Part shown: piece after piece, positions 44,407 through 53,787 of the stretch | How positions within the stretch are numbered: the first letter of the stretch is position 1 | How the letters are laid out: every line of letters starts with the position of its first letter | Assembly: GCA_032622095.1 (NCBI GenBank) | Contig: CP136061.1 | Location: 54,573,762 to 54,637,761 of the forward strand | Direction of reading: 5' to 3' | DNA: 64,000 nucleotides | DNA from: Siphonodentalium dalli | Taxonomy: Eukaryota > Mollusca > Scaphopoda > Gadilida > Siphonodentaliidae | Notes under the pieces: generated by a model | Databases searched by the model: none | What the model was told of the DNA's origin: nothing | The model's input: only the letters and a program-made list of their open reading frames with translations | Made by a program: the position numbers and the translations under genes

Positions 44407-46302
44407 TTAAGCTGTCAGTTGCCTACAATACTCTGTAAGGTGTTCACTTGAAACACTAGTTTTATAGACTTTGCTCGCTATAGACGCCACGCGAGCAGAT
44501 ATTTCCGATTGATTGATGAGAGAATCGGATGCGCCAAGTGTAGCTGTAAGGCTGGCACAGAGTACGCAGGCAAGGTTGAGGGCTTCCCGGCCTGATGGGG
44601 AGGAGCAAGAGGACTGAGCTATGCTTAGTGACCTTGCCTCCTTCTTTGTTACCTCAGTTTTGTAACGAGGGCACACTTTGTCAGAGCTTTTGTGCCCTCC
44701 TCCGCAGTTTGCACATTTGACAGCGTCATTTGTACATTTTTGATGAGTGTGTTCTCCACCACACTTCCGGCACTTGGTTTTTGATTGGCACCTATAGCTA
44801 GCATGGCCATAGGATTGACAGTTGTAGCACTGTGTGGGTGTTGGCTTGGCTACGTAATCACTTGTTTTGTATTTAGCAAAGTCAAGTACTAAGCCTTCTT
44901 TTAGGAGTCTCTGCTTGACTTCCTTGTTTGGACATGTTATCTTCACTTTCCAGGTTGAAGATCCTGTCGCGGATGCAACCAAGCGCTTGGCTGTACATCC
45001 TGCACCTGCACTTGTAGCACAGTATGCGTCGTCGATGCTTGGGTGGATTTTGAGCGCGACGACGCATAGGTTTTCCTTTACCCCTTTCTTGCCCAAGCCT
45101 GTGGGTTTGAAGGAAGTGTCGCTACACTTTTCACGCAGAAAAGTTGCTAGCCTCCCGGGATGGTTGCTAATCCCAGCCGGGAGGTTGACACACAAGACAG
45201 GCGGTGTGCGTTTTTGTGTGGCATTTTGGGGTTTTTCATCAATCTTATCCTTATCGCCTTGTGTTTTCTTGCCTTGTGTTTTATTCTTGGGTCCCACTGT
45301 AACCCACTTTTCTGAGTTTGGAGGATTGGTTTCCTCCTGTGCTCCTGGAGGAGTGATATCTGTGGTCACTTCCATTTCTTCTGTGTGTAACGAGTCAGTG
45401 CTACCCGTGGCTGTGTCCTCAGGCACTTTCACCTCAGAGATGGATTTAGGACACTCTGGGTTGTTTGTAGTAACTGTCCCGCCTGTCTCAGATTTTGGAT
45501 TTTGACTCTCTGAGACAGATGTAGTGGTGCTGTCCGAGGCTGAGACCACCTCGTTAGCGCCAGGGTTAGTAGTTTGACTCCCTGGAGCAACACTCGGCTC
45601 CTTTTGTTTATTTTTCTTTTTCTTAGGCACTTGGTTGCCTAGGAATGGTGCCACCGGTGGTTCGGGGCCCAGATTTTTGCCAGATATCTGACCATACTTG
45701 GATTGCCAATCCAGTAGTATTACATCACGAGTATCTTTATCGATCTTTTCGATAAGACTACCAATCACATTGAGAACTATCACTGGATCATGCCCAGTAA
45801 GCCATTTCAGTACAATATCAGTTTTGGTTTTTTTTTTACCTTTTCTCTTTTTCTTATCTTTTTTTTCATCCTTTTTTTTTTCATCCTTTTTGTGCTGATG
45901 CCTGCCCTTTTTTCCACTTTCAGTACGGATAGATTTGGCCGGGGAGGCTTCACTCAGATCCGCTAGGCATCGCTTTTGTCCTCTTGGGGTCCTGGGTGGG
46001 ACCCCGTTTTTCACAACCCGGGACCATCCGATAATCGTATCGGACTGCAGGTTGATTTTTTTGGGGGTGCGGGACCGCTCAGTCTCGTTACTGGGCTGCG
46101 CACTCCCAGTAGTATTCGCATCGTGCGTGTACTGAACGCACGTTAGTTCAGTGGCCTTACTGGACTTAATGGCATGGGACGATCCAGTGATCCCACTGGA
46201 TTGCATGTCATTTGTTATGACATCGGGCTGACCAGAGTTCTCTCTGGCCCGGATGTCATTTGACCCTGACGCGGATGAGTGGGACTCATCTGCAGATGCC
46301 AT
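44407..46302 (-). CDS. LINE ORF1, gag-like nucleic-acid-binding protein
   Basis: Complete frame of 631 codons. The first 110 residues are Ser/Thr-rich and overlap the 5' hairpin cluster. A very Lys-rich block (KKDEKKKDEKKDKKKRKGKK) follows near residue 140. Residues 492-545 hold three zinc knuckles: CYNCQSYGHASYRC, CRKCGGEHTHQKC and CANCGGGHKSSDKVC, the CCHC set typical of Jockey/I-type ORF1. The protein would coat element RNA and assist its delivery; that role is known for the family. It is intact although ORF2 is broken, so it could still be translated if transcribed. Confidence 0.85.
   Translation of the reverse strand: MASADESHSSASGSNDIRARENSGQPDVITNDMQSSGITGSSHAIKSSKATELTCVQYTHDANTTGSAQPSNETERSRTPKKINLQSDTIIGWSRVVKNGVPPRTPRGQKRCLADLSEASPAKSIRTESGKKGRHQHKKDEKKKDEKKDKKKRKGKKKTKTDIVLKWLTGHDPVIVLNVIGSLIEKIDKDTRDVILLDWQSKYGQISGKNLGPEPPVAPFLGNQVPKKKKNKQKEPSVAPGSQTTNPGANEVVSASDSTTTSVSESQNPKSETGGTVTTNNPECPKSISEVKVPEDTATGSTDSLHTEEMEVTTDITPPGAQEETNPPNSEKWVTVGPKNKTQGKKTQGDKDKIDEKPQNATQKRTPPVLCVNLPAGISNHPGRLATFLREKCSDTSFKPTGLGKKGVKENLCVVALKIHPSIDDAYCATSAGAGCTAKRLVASATGSSTWKVKITCPNKEVKQRLLKEGLVLDFAKYKTSDYVAKPTPTQCYNCQSYGHASYRCQSKTKCRKCGGEHTHQKCTNDAVKCANCGGGHKSSDKVCPRYKTEVTKKEARSLSIAQSSCSSPSGREALNLACVLCASLTATLGASDSLINQSEISARVASIASKVYKTSVSSEHLTEYCRQLTA
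46014..46259 (-). repeat. LINE 5' cluster of two-tier hairpins inside ORF1
   Basis: Hairpins at 46014-46054, 46063-46107, 46146-46165 (inner stem only), 46168-46212 and 46217-46259 share the architecture of the 3' cluster. Two keep the GGGACG/TGC or GGGACC/TGC internal loop exactly. Inner stems: TCCGATA, GCTCAGT, GTTCAGTG, ATCCAGTG, CCAGAG. They lie in the first 100 codons of ORF1. Confidence 0.75.
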
Positions 46303-46510
46303 TTCGAGTGTGAAACGGCTTGATAGGTGAGAAGAGTTGGCAGGTAATTAGACGGATCTAATTAGCGCGCCTGCTCAGTAAATCTAGGCGACTAATTAGC
46401 CGAAGCCAATTAGCGCGCCCACACTTGGCTGAGCGGTGAACACTGTGAAAACAATTAGCACTTACTTGCAGAGAAAACCTGTCGCTGCTTACCAGGTTTG
46501 CTGTCGACAG

Positions 46511-47096
46511 TAAATACCCTTATATGTGTCAATGATCTATCAGCCAAAGCTAACAGTTCAGGCCAATTATAATGATGACCTCCAGTTAGTGGCCATATAG
46601 GGTTAGGGTTAGGAAGTTTTAGCCCATATATGGCTATTATATATGTGTAAATGATCTCTCAGCTAAAGTGTACAGTTTAGGCTTCACCATAGTCTGATGA
46701 TGAATTGTTGAGTCAGCATCCAGATGCCTTTCTCCCATTATCACCACATCAGATTCCCATGCGACAGACATCCATGCGGATCCCGACTACTCATATAATT
46801 AGACATGTGTTGTATGTCTGTCGTTTTATCTGATGGTGGGGTGTCTATCCACAAATCACAATGAAAAACCTTGTCAATGTCAAATTGGTTGCGAAAAATT
46901 CTGTTGGGATATAATTTTGTCTCGGGAGAGAATGAGTGGTTCGGGGGGGCTAGCTTTTTTATTTTTTTTATTTATTTTTTATTTATTTTTTGATGATAAA
47001 AAAAAAGAGAGAATGTTGTCTCGGGAGAGTCTCAGTTGTGCTTTTATATAGGTCTTTTCCTGCACTGGACCCAGACAGTCAGAACATCACATTTAA
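46511..47096. other. Non-coding, 5' flank of the LINE
   Basis: Contains a direct repeat of about 40 bp (TATGTGTCAATGATCTATCA at 46533, again near 46641) and a two-unit TTAGGG stretch at 46600. A T-rich/A-rich low-complexity tract lies at 46955-47005. Confidence 0.5.
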
Positions 47097-47256
47097 CCCT
47101 CATATAGGGAGCGTCAGAGAACACGTGTGGCCTAACAATATTTACCTTGACCTCGTAAGCCAGTGCATTCTCTTATATGGGGACTCGCATATATAAGAGA
47201 ATGTACTGGCAGAGGATCTTTAATGCTGCACCAGCGCAGCTCCAGTCATGAAATTG
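47097..47256. mobile_element. TTAA-A element, internally deleted
   Basis: TTAA (47093-47096) CCCTCATATAGGGAGCG..., one hairpin, right part CAGCGCAGCTCCAGTCATGA then AATTG and TTAA (47257-47260). Confidence 0.7.
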
Positions 47257-47260
47257 TTAA

Positions 47261-47505
47261 CCATTTTCTTTTTCTAAATGTGTTCTCCGATTCTGTTACA
47301 ACAATATACATTAGAATGGTCTATTATTCATTTGAATTGATGTTAAGAATATATGAGCAGACGACAGCCCGACGAAATGATAATAGAAGTGCAGAAGAAT
47401 TCATATTCATTGGTGGGAAAGATTTAGATAATACGCTTGTTGAACTTATTGTCTGAACATTTCCTAAGGGAACTACTCATCAATGAATATTTAGTATAGA
47501 ATGGG
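47261..47505. mobile_element. TTAA-D element abutting TTAA-A
   Basis: Begins right after the TTAA that closes the previous element (CCATTTTCTTTTTCTAAATG), ends ATTTAGTATAGAATGGG then TTGC. Shares TTGAACTTATTGTCTGAACA and CCTAAGGGAACTACTCATCA with other copies. Confidence 0.7.
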
Positions 47506-47940
47506 TTGCGGCAGCAATTAAGTGATATATGTTTCCTCTATTGCAGAGAGGCAGAAAACCACAATTGTGTGTTCTCGGCCTTCAGTTTATGACACAATGC
47601 GATGGCGGAAGAATAATTTTGTATGAACCCGGCCCATTGGATAACAAAGTGAATTTAGAAATAATGGTTTCCGGATGGACTCTGTTTCAATTTATATAAT
47701 ATTAAAGTTTTAAAAAGATTTTTTCCCAACACAAACAGAGTCAAAAGATGTAAAATATAGACTCGCATATTCTTCTGTGATTGCATGAGTGTCAAAAACT
47801 GTTGGCCTGTAATATGTGCAGTTCTGGTTTTATTACTCGCCCAACTCCATCTCCTAATTGATATAAATTTCTGCTGTTTTCTAAATAATTTCATGCCATA
47901 TTTTCTGATATTGTCATGTGTGAAGATGCTTTTATTTTAA
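47506..47940. other. Non-coding, no feature recognised
   Basis: No supported feature. Confidence 0.4.
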
Positions 47941-48045
47941 CCCTTTCATCATGGTGCAGCATTAAAGATCCTGTGCTAGTGCATTCTCTTATATATGAGA
48001 GTCTCCCATAGGATGCCTCGCATATATAAGAGTATGCACTGGCTT
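47941..48045. mobile_element. TTAA-A fragment (left half)
   Basis: TTAA (47937-47940), CCCTTTCATCATGGTGCAGC and the first hairpin; the second half is missing. Confidence 0.7.
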
Positions 48046-48443
48046 AATGGGCTATCTCATTCCGGGGACGTAACTCGTGGTCATCAGCCCAAGACACTTC
48101 CGGTACAATGGATACTGCTGTTCTAGACTAATATCAGGGTGTTGACACTGTTGTGTCGGCGAGTTTATGTGCGAAAATACCACCCCTTTGTGGGAGTTGC
48201 GTGCGTTATTATATAAACGGTGATTGTTGTCCAAGGATATAGCGGAAATGGCGATCAGTAAACACGAAATATGAGTCGGTGAAACAATAGGCGCTAGATT
48301 CCTCCGGGAACAGACAAAATCGTATTCATGGCTAAAGGGTTTATGTGTTTACTAAGCCCGAGGACAGAATATACTAACACGAATTTATCGCATAGAGAAC
48401 TATAAAATGGAAACCATGTACATACATCTATTCACGATTTCAG
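48046..48443. other. Non-coding, no feature recognised
   Basis: No repeat family seen; left flank of the SAP-like fragment. Confidence 0.4.
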
Positions 48444-48553
48444 AATCTGCTCCAAAATATGACGATTATACACTCAAACAACTGAAGGAAGAACTGCGAA
48501 AATGAAATTGAAAACTGTCTAGTCGTAAACATGAACAAGTTGACCAGTATTAA
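48444..48553 (+). pseudogene. SAP-motif exon fragment with two in-frame stops
   Basis: After a good acceptor (CACGATTTCAG|AA) the frame reads SAPKYDDYTLKQLKEELRK, then a TGA, N, a second TGA, and KLSSRKHEQVDQY before TAA. The order fits the SAP helix-turn-helix motif (hydrophobic 'L..L...L...GL..SG.K..L...'), a small DNA-binding fold found in host chromatin proteins and in several transposon proteins. The two TGA codons sit inside the motif, so this copy is broken unless spliced differently. No partner exons are visible. Confidence 0.45.
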
Positions 48554-48637
48554 AGTCGTTTTTGTTGCAAATATACCAAAATAATATCATTTCCATTTGT
48601 AAAAATATTCACAATTTAAATGATTTTATGAAGTTAA

Positions 48638-48989
48638 CCCTTTACCCAATAGAACGGCCCTGTGCCAATGCATTCTCTTATATATGCGAGTCGACCATAA
48701 GTCGCCTCGCATATATAAGAGAATGCATTGGCTTAACACATTAAAAATTATAAAATTGTTAAAGAATGTAAGAAAAAATGGTAAAAAAAGTTTTTTTTTA
48801 GTCCTATGGTCGACTCGCATATATAAGAGAATGCATTGGCACAGGGCATAACTGTAACTATCACAATGTGGTCAAGGAGCCGGTTCCAATGATATCCATA
48901 TGTGTATGGTTTTATTGAGACAGACCGAAGATATTTTAGGCTGTTGAAGCTTTATTTGGCCGGTTTTGGCCGGTTTGTTGGGTAAAGGG
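48638..48989. mobile_element. TTAA-B element, opposite orientation
   Basis: Flanked by TTAA (48634-48637, 48990-48993). Ends CCCTTTACCCAATAG / TTTGTTGGGTAAAGGG. The CCGGCC block is at the right, so it is inverted relative to the 18257 and 32250 copies. One hairpin is whole, the other halved. Confidence 0.9.
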
Positions 48990-49526
48990 TTAAATGAAAA
49001 AGAGAGAATATTGAGTAAAACATTTAATTTTGTGTGCAAAAAAATATAAATTTTCTCCCGAAATAAGACAAACGCTCTTTGTTGCTGCCATATCAGGAAT
49101 AGAATGAGGAACACTCTTTTTTTGGTCCATGTCGTGCGAATGGCTGTTTTTTTTTCAATGCATCTTTTGTGGTTACATAAAGCCCGTAGAAAAGTAGTGA
49201 AGATATGTATCGACCTATTCCGATACGAGTAAAATTCAAAAGCTAATAATATTTTGTGTATGTTGAAGCGCAAACCGTCATGTGGCTGTACATTATTATT
49301 AAATCAGGCTGTTAACCCATGTAATGCCGTAAAATATACCGTCTGGCAAAACTTGAAGGATGTTGTTTCGGAATATGGCACTTTTATATGTAAAAGCCAT
49401 CCATTTTTAGCCAGCAGTCCAGATTGAATAGTTAGTGCTTCGAAAGTAGTTGAAGTTAACTTAAATGCCACTATTCTGCACGAAACACCACGATTTCGCC
49501 AGAAACAGTTAATTACATTTAAAATG
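48990..49526. other. Non-coding
   Basis: If the THAP/DDE relic extended further it would lie here, but I find no conserved motif. Confidence 0.4.
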
Positions 49527-49835
49527 TTAATCAGAAATTGTCTTTGAAAATCTCGGATAAATATTTCTACCAGGTCCAGGGTCAGTTGTTGTGTAGGGGA
49601 GGAAAGAATGTGATTTTATCGTATACACATTTATTGACTTCAAAGTGATCAATATTAAAAGAGATGATAAGTTTATATAAAAATGCACTGCTGAAGGATT
49701 GTCCTTGAATTTAGGAATACTGAAAGACGGAACTTTCTTGAATGAAGATTCCTCTGTTTGGGCTGTGGCACTGAATGATGATAATACATGTTGTCCTGTG
49801 TCAATAACATCAGTGTCATCAATAAGCAGATCCAC
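49527..49835 (-). pseudogene. Relic of a DDE transposase N-terminal part
   Basis: An open - strand frame includes TEESSFKKVPSFSIPKFKDN and PSAVHFYINLSSLL. The 'F.I..FK.N...V.FYT.L' arrangement is what I associate with the region before the catalytic core of THAP-linked DDE transposases (DDE_Tnp_4 type). The frame loses resemblance after about residue 75, and no DDE catalytic residues were found. It lies 650 bp downstream, on the same strand, of the THAP relic, which supports a single decayed transposon. An overlapping + strand frame (49699-50019) is probably its shadow. Confidence 0.4.
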
Positions 49836-50480
49836 AGATATAGAATTTCTACGTTATGTTATGAAAACTCGCTTGAATTTACGAAATGAACGAACTTGTA
49901 TTACATTAGAACAGTTATTAAGCAAAATCAATAAAGATCGAGCGTTGCTTATTGCATTAGCATTGTCCAGTACGGCTTCATTACAATGTTTATTAATAAT
50001 TTATGAATTCTTGAAATAGCGAAAATATGAAATGCAGATAGGTTTTAAAATGAATGTTTTTGGTTATATACCGGTATAATGTTACATTGTTAGTTGGATA
50101 TATACAAATGCATATGGTTATGTAAATTACTTATTTTAAAGAGAATATAGATTCAAATGATTCGAGCCAAATTGACTCCATTGTTTTATTCATTTCCATA
50201 TACAGCTCATATCACAGAAAGAGGATTTTTGGTATTCACCATAACCGGCTTGAACTAATATCTAGAAAATAGTGTTATCGTTCATTCGACCAGACTTTAA
50301 ATTTCATAACCAGAATGTATGTCAGTTAAGAGTCATGTCACATGAAATTTAACTGAATGGTGATAATACATGTAGTCCTGTGTCAATAACATCAGTGTCA
50401 TCAATCGGCAGATATAGTCAAAATATATATATCATGCAAGCCAAATTTTAACTGACACGTACGTTTCCATATTTAACAGT

Positions 50481-50733
50481 TTATATGTTTTCATTTAAAA
50501 AAAACATACTTTTGTCATATCTGGCTAGAAATTGGTCATCAGAGAAATGTATGGCACAAACAACGGCAAATTCAACAGGTTCCCATTTGTCATTTCTCTT
50601 GATTGGCACGTTACTCCGTTGAATGGCGATTATCCATTTCTCACGAAGCTGTAAAGTAGCTTCTTTGGCAGCTTTTGGAAATAAAATGTTCACCGCGATT
50701 GTTGCAGTACATTGCACAACATTGTCCTGGCAT
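50481..50733 (-). pseudogene. THAP zinc-finger relic, frameshifted
   Basis: From the ATG at 50733 the frame gives MPGQCCAMYCNNRGE, the standard C-x4-C opening of a THAP domain. Coding then continues in another frame as NILFPKAAKEATLQLREKWI, IAIQRSN, KWEPVEFAVVCAIHFSDDQF, supplying the FPK, the W and the C-x2-H with its HFSDDQF signature. One frameshift near 50690 separates them. THAP domains bind DNA in host regulators and in transposases such as P-element and DDE types; the neighbouring DDE-like frame favours transposon origin. The end is AT-rich and gene-like signal stops after the domain. Confidence 0.65.
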
Positions 50734-50920
50734 TTTCTGTGAATATTTAGTTGCAGATAGCTAGATATTAATCAGGCGTAATACATCTCCTTCGTTGTAA
50801 ATCCAACGCAGAAGTGAATAGCCATTGATTGACTTAACCGGAAATTGATATATCTGTTGGTGCGCCCCGTAGCGGCCGCTGGTGTTAAGGGAAATAACCG
50901 CAAAAAGATAGCCCGTTACA

Positions 50921-51041
50921 AGGTTAAGGTAAATATTGTTAAGCCAATGCATTCTCTTATATATGTGGGGCTCCCAATGGGAGATTCACATAAGAGAATG
51001 CATTGGTGCAGGGTTTATGCAAAATTTCAGTCATGGAAGGG
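50921..51041. mobile_element. TTAA-A fragment (right half)
   Basis: AAGGTTAAGGTAAATATTGT linker, one hairpin, right end TTCAGTCATGGAAGGG and TTAA (51042-51045). Confidence 0.75.
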
Positions 51042-51045
51042 TTAA

Positions 51046-51912
51046 AAGTTATGATTTCTTTGCCGAGGCGACCGTGATTTATGTCATGTGACTTCAATGC
51101 TGTTCCATTACATACATGTGTGTGGAATGGCTTGAAAAAATGACGAAAAACAGGAGAAATGTTTTTCAGTAACAGATGTGTAATAAATATCAGTTCGACC
51201 TCACAGCCAATAAAGCTTGTTTGTGTAATTTTTCTGAACTATAAGTACTGTTATTGAAATAATTCATGTATTACACATGTCTGTAAAGTGTATATTAGCT
51301 GTAAAAATATTAATCAGTCATATTATTATTGTCTTATTGTTCAATATGAATATAGAATTAATCTGAAGCAAGTTATACACAAGTTAGCCAGATGAAGCCG
51401 ATTCGTAAACACAGCCATCAGTGACATTTCCTAAGTTTATTCCACAGGGGCAGATCCAAATGTGCGAGTATAGAGGAACTTTTCTTGATCACTGAATGGT
51501 GCACAGAAAATAAATAATAAATAATTAAATCCTTTCCCTTGCCCCAATTTTCCAAGAAAATCTGATGATAATCTAGGTATTTATTTTGTATGGCCTTTAT
51601 ATATGGAAAATATCAGATTTATGGAGGCACTGAGTCAGTATGAGTGTTCATTGCTTCAAATGTTCTTGCTTCAGTGAGCATGAACTAATTATTGTTTCTT
51701 ATCAAAATGGCCATCGATCAGAAAAGCACATTGAGATGTCCCTCAACTCAGATCAAGCTTGAAAATTAGTCCTGTTTTCTTCCATGTCGGGTTCCAACCC
51801 ACGCCAACATTATTCAGCCCAGAATGCAATGATCTTATTCATGGTCACAACCACCTCAGCTGCGGGGATATCGTTAAAAAGTATAAGCCCTTTCACCGAG
51901 AGTTAACTATAT
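51046..51912. other. Non-coding, no feature recognised
   Basis: No supported feature. Confidence 0.4.
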
Positions 51913-52057
51913 ATACACTCATAGTAGCCATGAGTACCAAATTTTCACCACTCGTTGTATTGTGGTTTTAGCCTTGAGCCGAGAGGCTCGTTGTTAAAAC
52001 CACAATTCCACTTATCTATGGTGATATTTGGTATTCTCGACTACTAAGGGTGTACTC
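51913..52057. repeat. Foldback repeat
   Basis: ATACACTCATAGTAGCCATG...GTGGTTTTA is inverted as TAAAACCAC...CGACTACTAAGGGTGTA with a short TGAGCCGAGAGGCTCG centre. Arms of about 60 bp with a few mismatches. Confidence 0.8.
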
Positions 52058-52305
52058 CATTGTTCATAATCAAGGCTATAATATTGGCGTCAACATATCA
52101 AAACCTGCCATTACCAATACTAATAAATCAATGCTATAATTGTGTTCTATTTAACTCCTGTTGTTAAATTTTGCTCATAATAATTCATTTACAAACCACC
52201 CATTTCTAAGTTATAAGATTTTAATATTATATATATAAACATATATCAACTGTTTATGTAAATGACTAGAATGCCATGGGCACATAATTATTAAATATTT
52301 GGACA

Positions 52306-53752
52306 CATATGGTTCAAGGTTGGCATATCTAAAAGTTGTTTACAGGCCTCAGCTCACAAGGCGACTCGGGCGAGATTGTCGCCTTACTGTCGCTGACTTC
52401 GCCCTATCGTCGCTCTAAGGCGAAATCGAAGTCGCCTTCAATTTTAGGGGGATATTTTATTTTTTTTCTTTATTTTTTTCTAGTTTTTTCCCCAGACATG
52501 TCCGTATATAGATGAATTGTGGCGGCCATCCCAAAAAGAAACAGACGATTCAGAGACAAAGACCCGAGTGTTTAAAATAAAATAAAAAATAAAATATTAT
52601 CTATTGTTTTGTGTTGTTATTCAGTCGCCTTTGTTCGCTATGCGGTAATGAATGTTAATCACGAATGTTTTGTCACGCTGAAAACACGATTTGTTCGCAT
52701 CTGTGTTGTTACTGACCATCGTGAGTGTCACAAATAAATGTTTTAATTAACTTAAAAGACCGCTTTTCAGATATAAAAACAATTACGCAATTATCAGAGT
52801 ATGTTCGGAAGTTCGTTTCGGTAACGCGTCGTACTTTTTGAAGAGACCGCGTCCCACTTTTTGAAGAGACCGCTTCCGTGGCCGTAAATAAATGTCAAGT
52901 TTATTGCTTTAATCGGATTATACCAGTGATGTTGGCATTAATTAAGGGAGGCCATTAATTAATAAAAGCTTTAGCAACTCCTTTGTTAGCTAGTCCTTAT
53001 TGTTTATTTTAGCGGACACCCACATTACAGCCGTGACCAAATTAAACTTAAAAAGTTACATGCATCATCTGATCTAGTCCGCAAATCTGACGTTAATTAT
53101 CAGAGCACGGCTGAATGTTTGATTAGTTGGGTCCACCAACTACATCTGATCATGATTCAGACTGTTAAATATATAATAACAATTAATTATGCTAATTTCA
53201 GATAAAGTCAAATTTTTTTAGTTTTATTTCTTATTTGAACTTTTTAAATTTTTTATTGATGTTTAATATAAAATAAAGCGATATTTGAAAATTGTCAATT
53301 TGGTAGTCTCCCCCACTTCTCCCTGAAGTCTCCCTAAATTTCCTGAAGTCTCCCTAAATTTCCTGGAGGGAGACTTCAAGTCTCCCTGTTCTGAACCCCT
53401 AGGCTGAGGCCTGGTTGTTTACATTCATTTGAATAGATAAGAAATGCAAAAATACTTTCATGGTTAAATTGGTAAAAATGACTATTTTGTGGTGTATGAG
53501 AGCACATTTACATCATAATATACCAATTTAACCATGAAAGTATCTTATAATTTCTTATCTATGCAAATGAACATAAAATATTTTTAGTTATGCCAATCTT
53601 GAACCATGTGGCAAACTGTCACGTAAATGTGCTCTCATGCATCCCCAAAATTAGTCATAAATATTCAAATTTAACCATGAAAGTATTTTTGCATTTCTTA
53701 TCTATTCAAATGAATATAAAATATTTTTAGGTATGCCAACCTTGAACCATGT
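52306..53752. repeat. Foldback element interrupted by an hAT insertion
   Basis: The left outer part (ATGGTTCAAGGTTGGCATAT, 52311) and, after the hAT copy, CATTTGAATAGATAAGAAAT...TTTCATGGTTAAATT are inverted at 53522-53600 and again, in the same inverted sense, at 53665-53752. So one arm is split by the insertion and the other arm is duplicated. Confidence 0.7.
52343..53413. mobile_element. Non-autonomous hAT element with intact target duplication
   Basis: Ends CAGGCCTCAGC / GCTGAGGCCTG. A perfect 8-bp GTTGTTTA flanks it (52335-52342 and 53414-53421), the duplication size of the hAT superfamily. Sub-terminal GGCGACTCGGGCGA repeats lie at the left and a GGGAGACTTCAAGTCTCCC hairpin at the right. 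1,071 bp with no transposase frame. Confidence 0.85.
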
Positions 53753-53787
53753 GGGCAAATATCCAGGTGTACAGCTGCGTGCTGGAG

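Larger units (their letters stand above)
41270..46510 (-). mobile_element. Jockey-like LINE retrotransposon
   Basis: A non-LTR element in reverse orientation, more GC-rich than its flanks. Order in its own sense: 5' UTR (AATTAGCGCGCC words at 46362 and 46408), gag-like ORF1 (46302-44407), ORF2 starting two bases later with an APE-type endonuclease, then reverse transcriptase, and a 3' region of about 500 bp with structured hairpins. ORF1 is intact; ORF2 has one stop, one frameshift and one deletion, so this copy is not self-sufficient. A GC-rich stem-loop (GTGCCCGCCC-AAA-GGGCGGCAC, 41283-41304) lies near the 3' end. Exact ends and target duplication were not determined. Confidence 0.85.

Noticed and set aside
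41189-45898. Open frames on the + strand across 41-46 kb
   Set aside because: They are antisense shadows of the LINE ORFs and of its hairpin region.
46600-46615. TTAGGG repeats suggesting a telomere or interstitial telomere
   Set aside because: Only about two and a half units; chance or decayed sequence is enough.
49699-50019. 106-codon + strand frame
   Set aside because: It overlaps the - strand DDE-like frame, which has better motif support; composition of its end is AT-driven.
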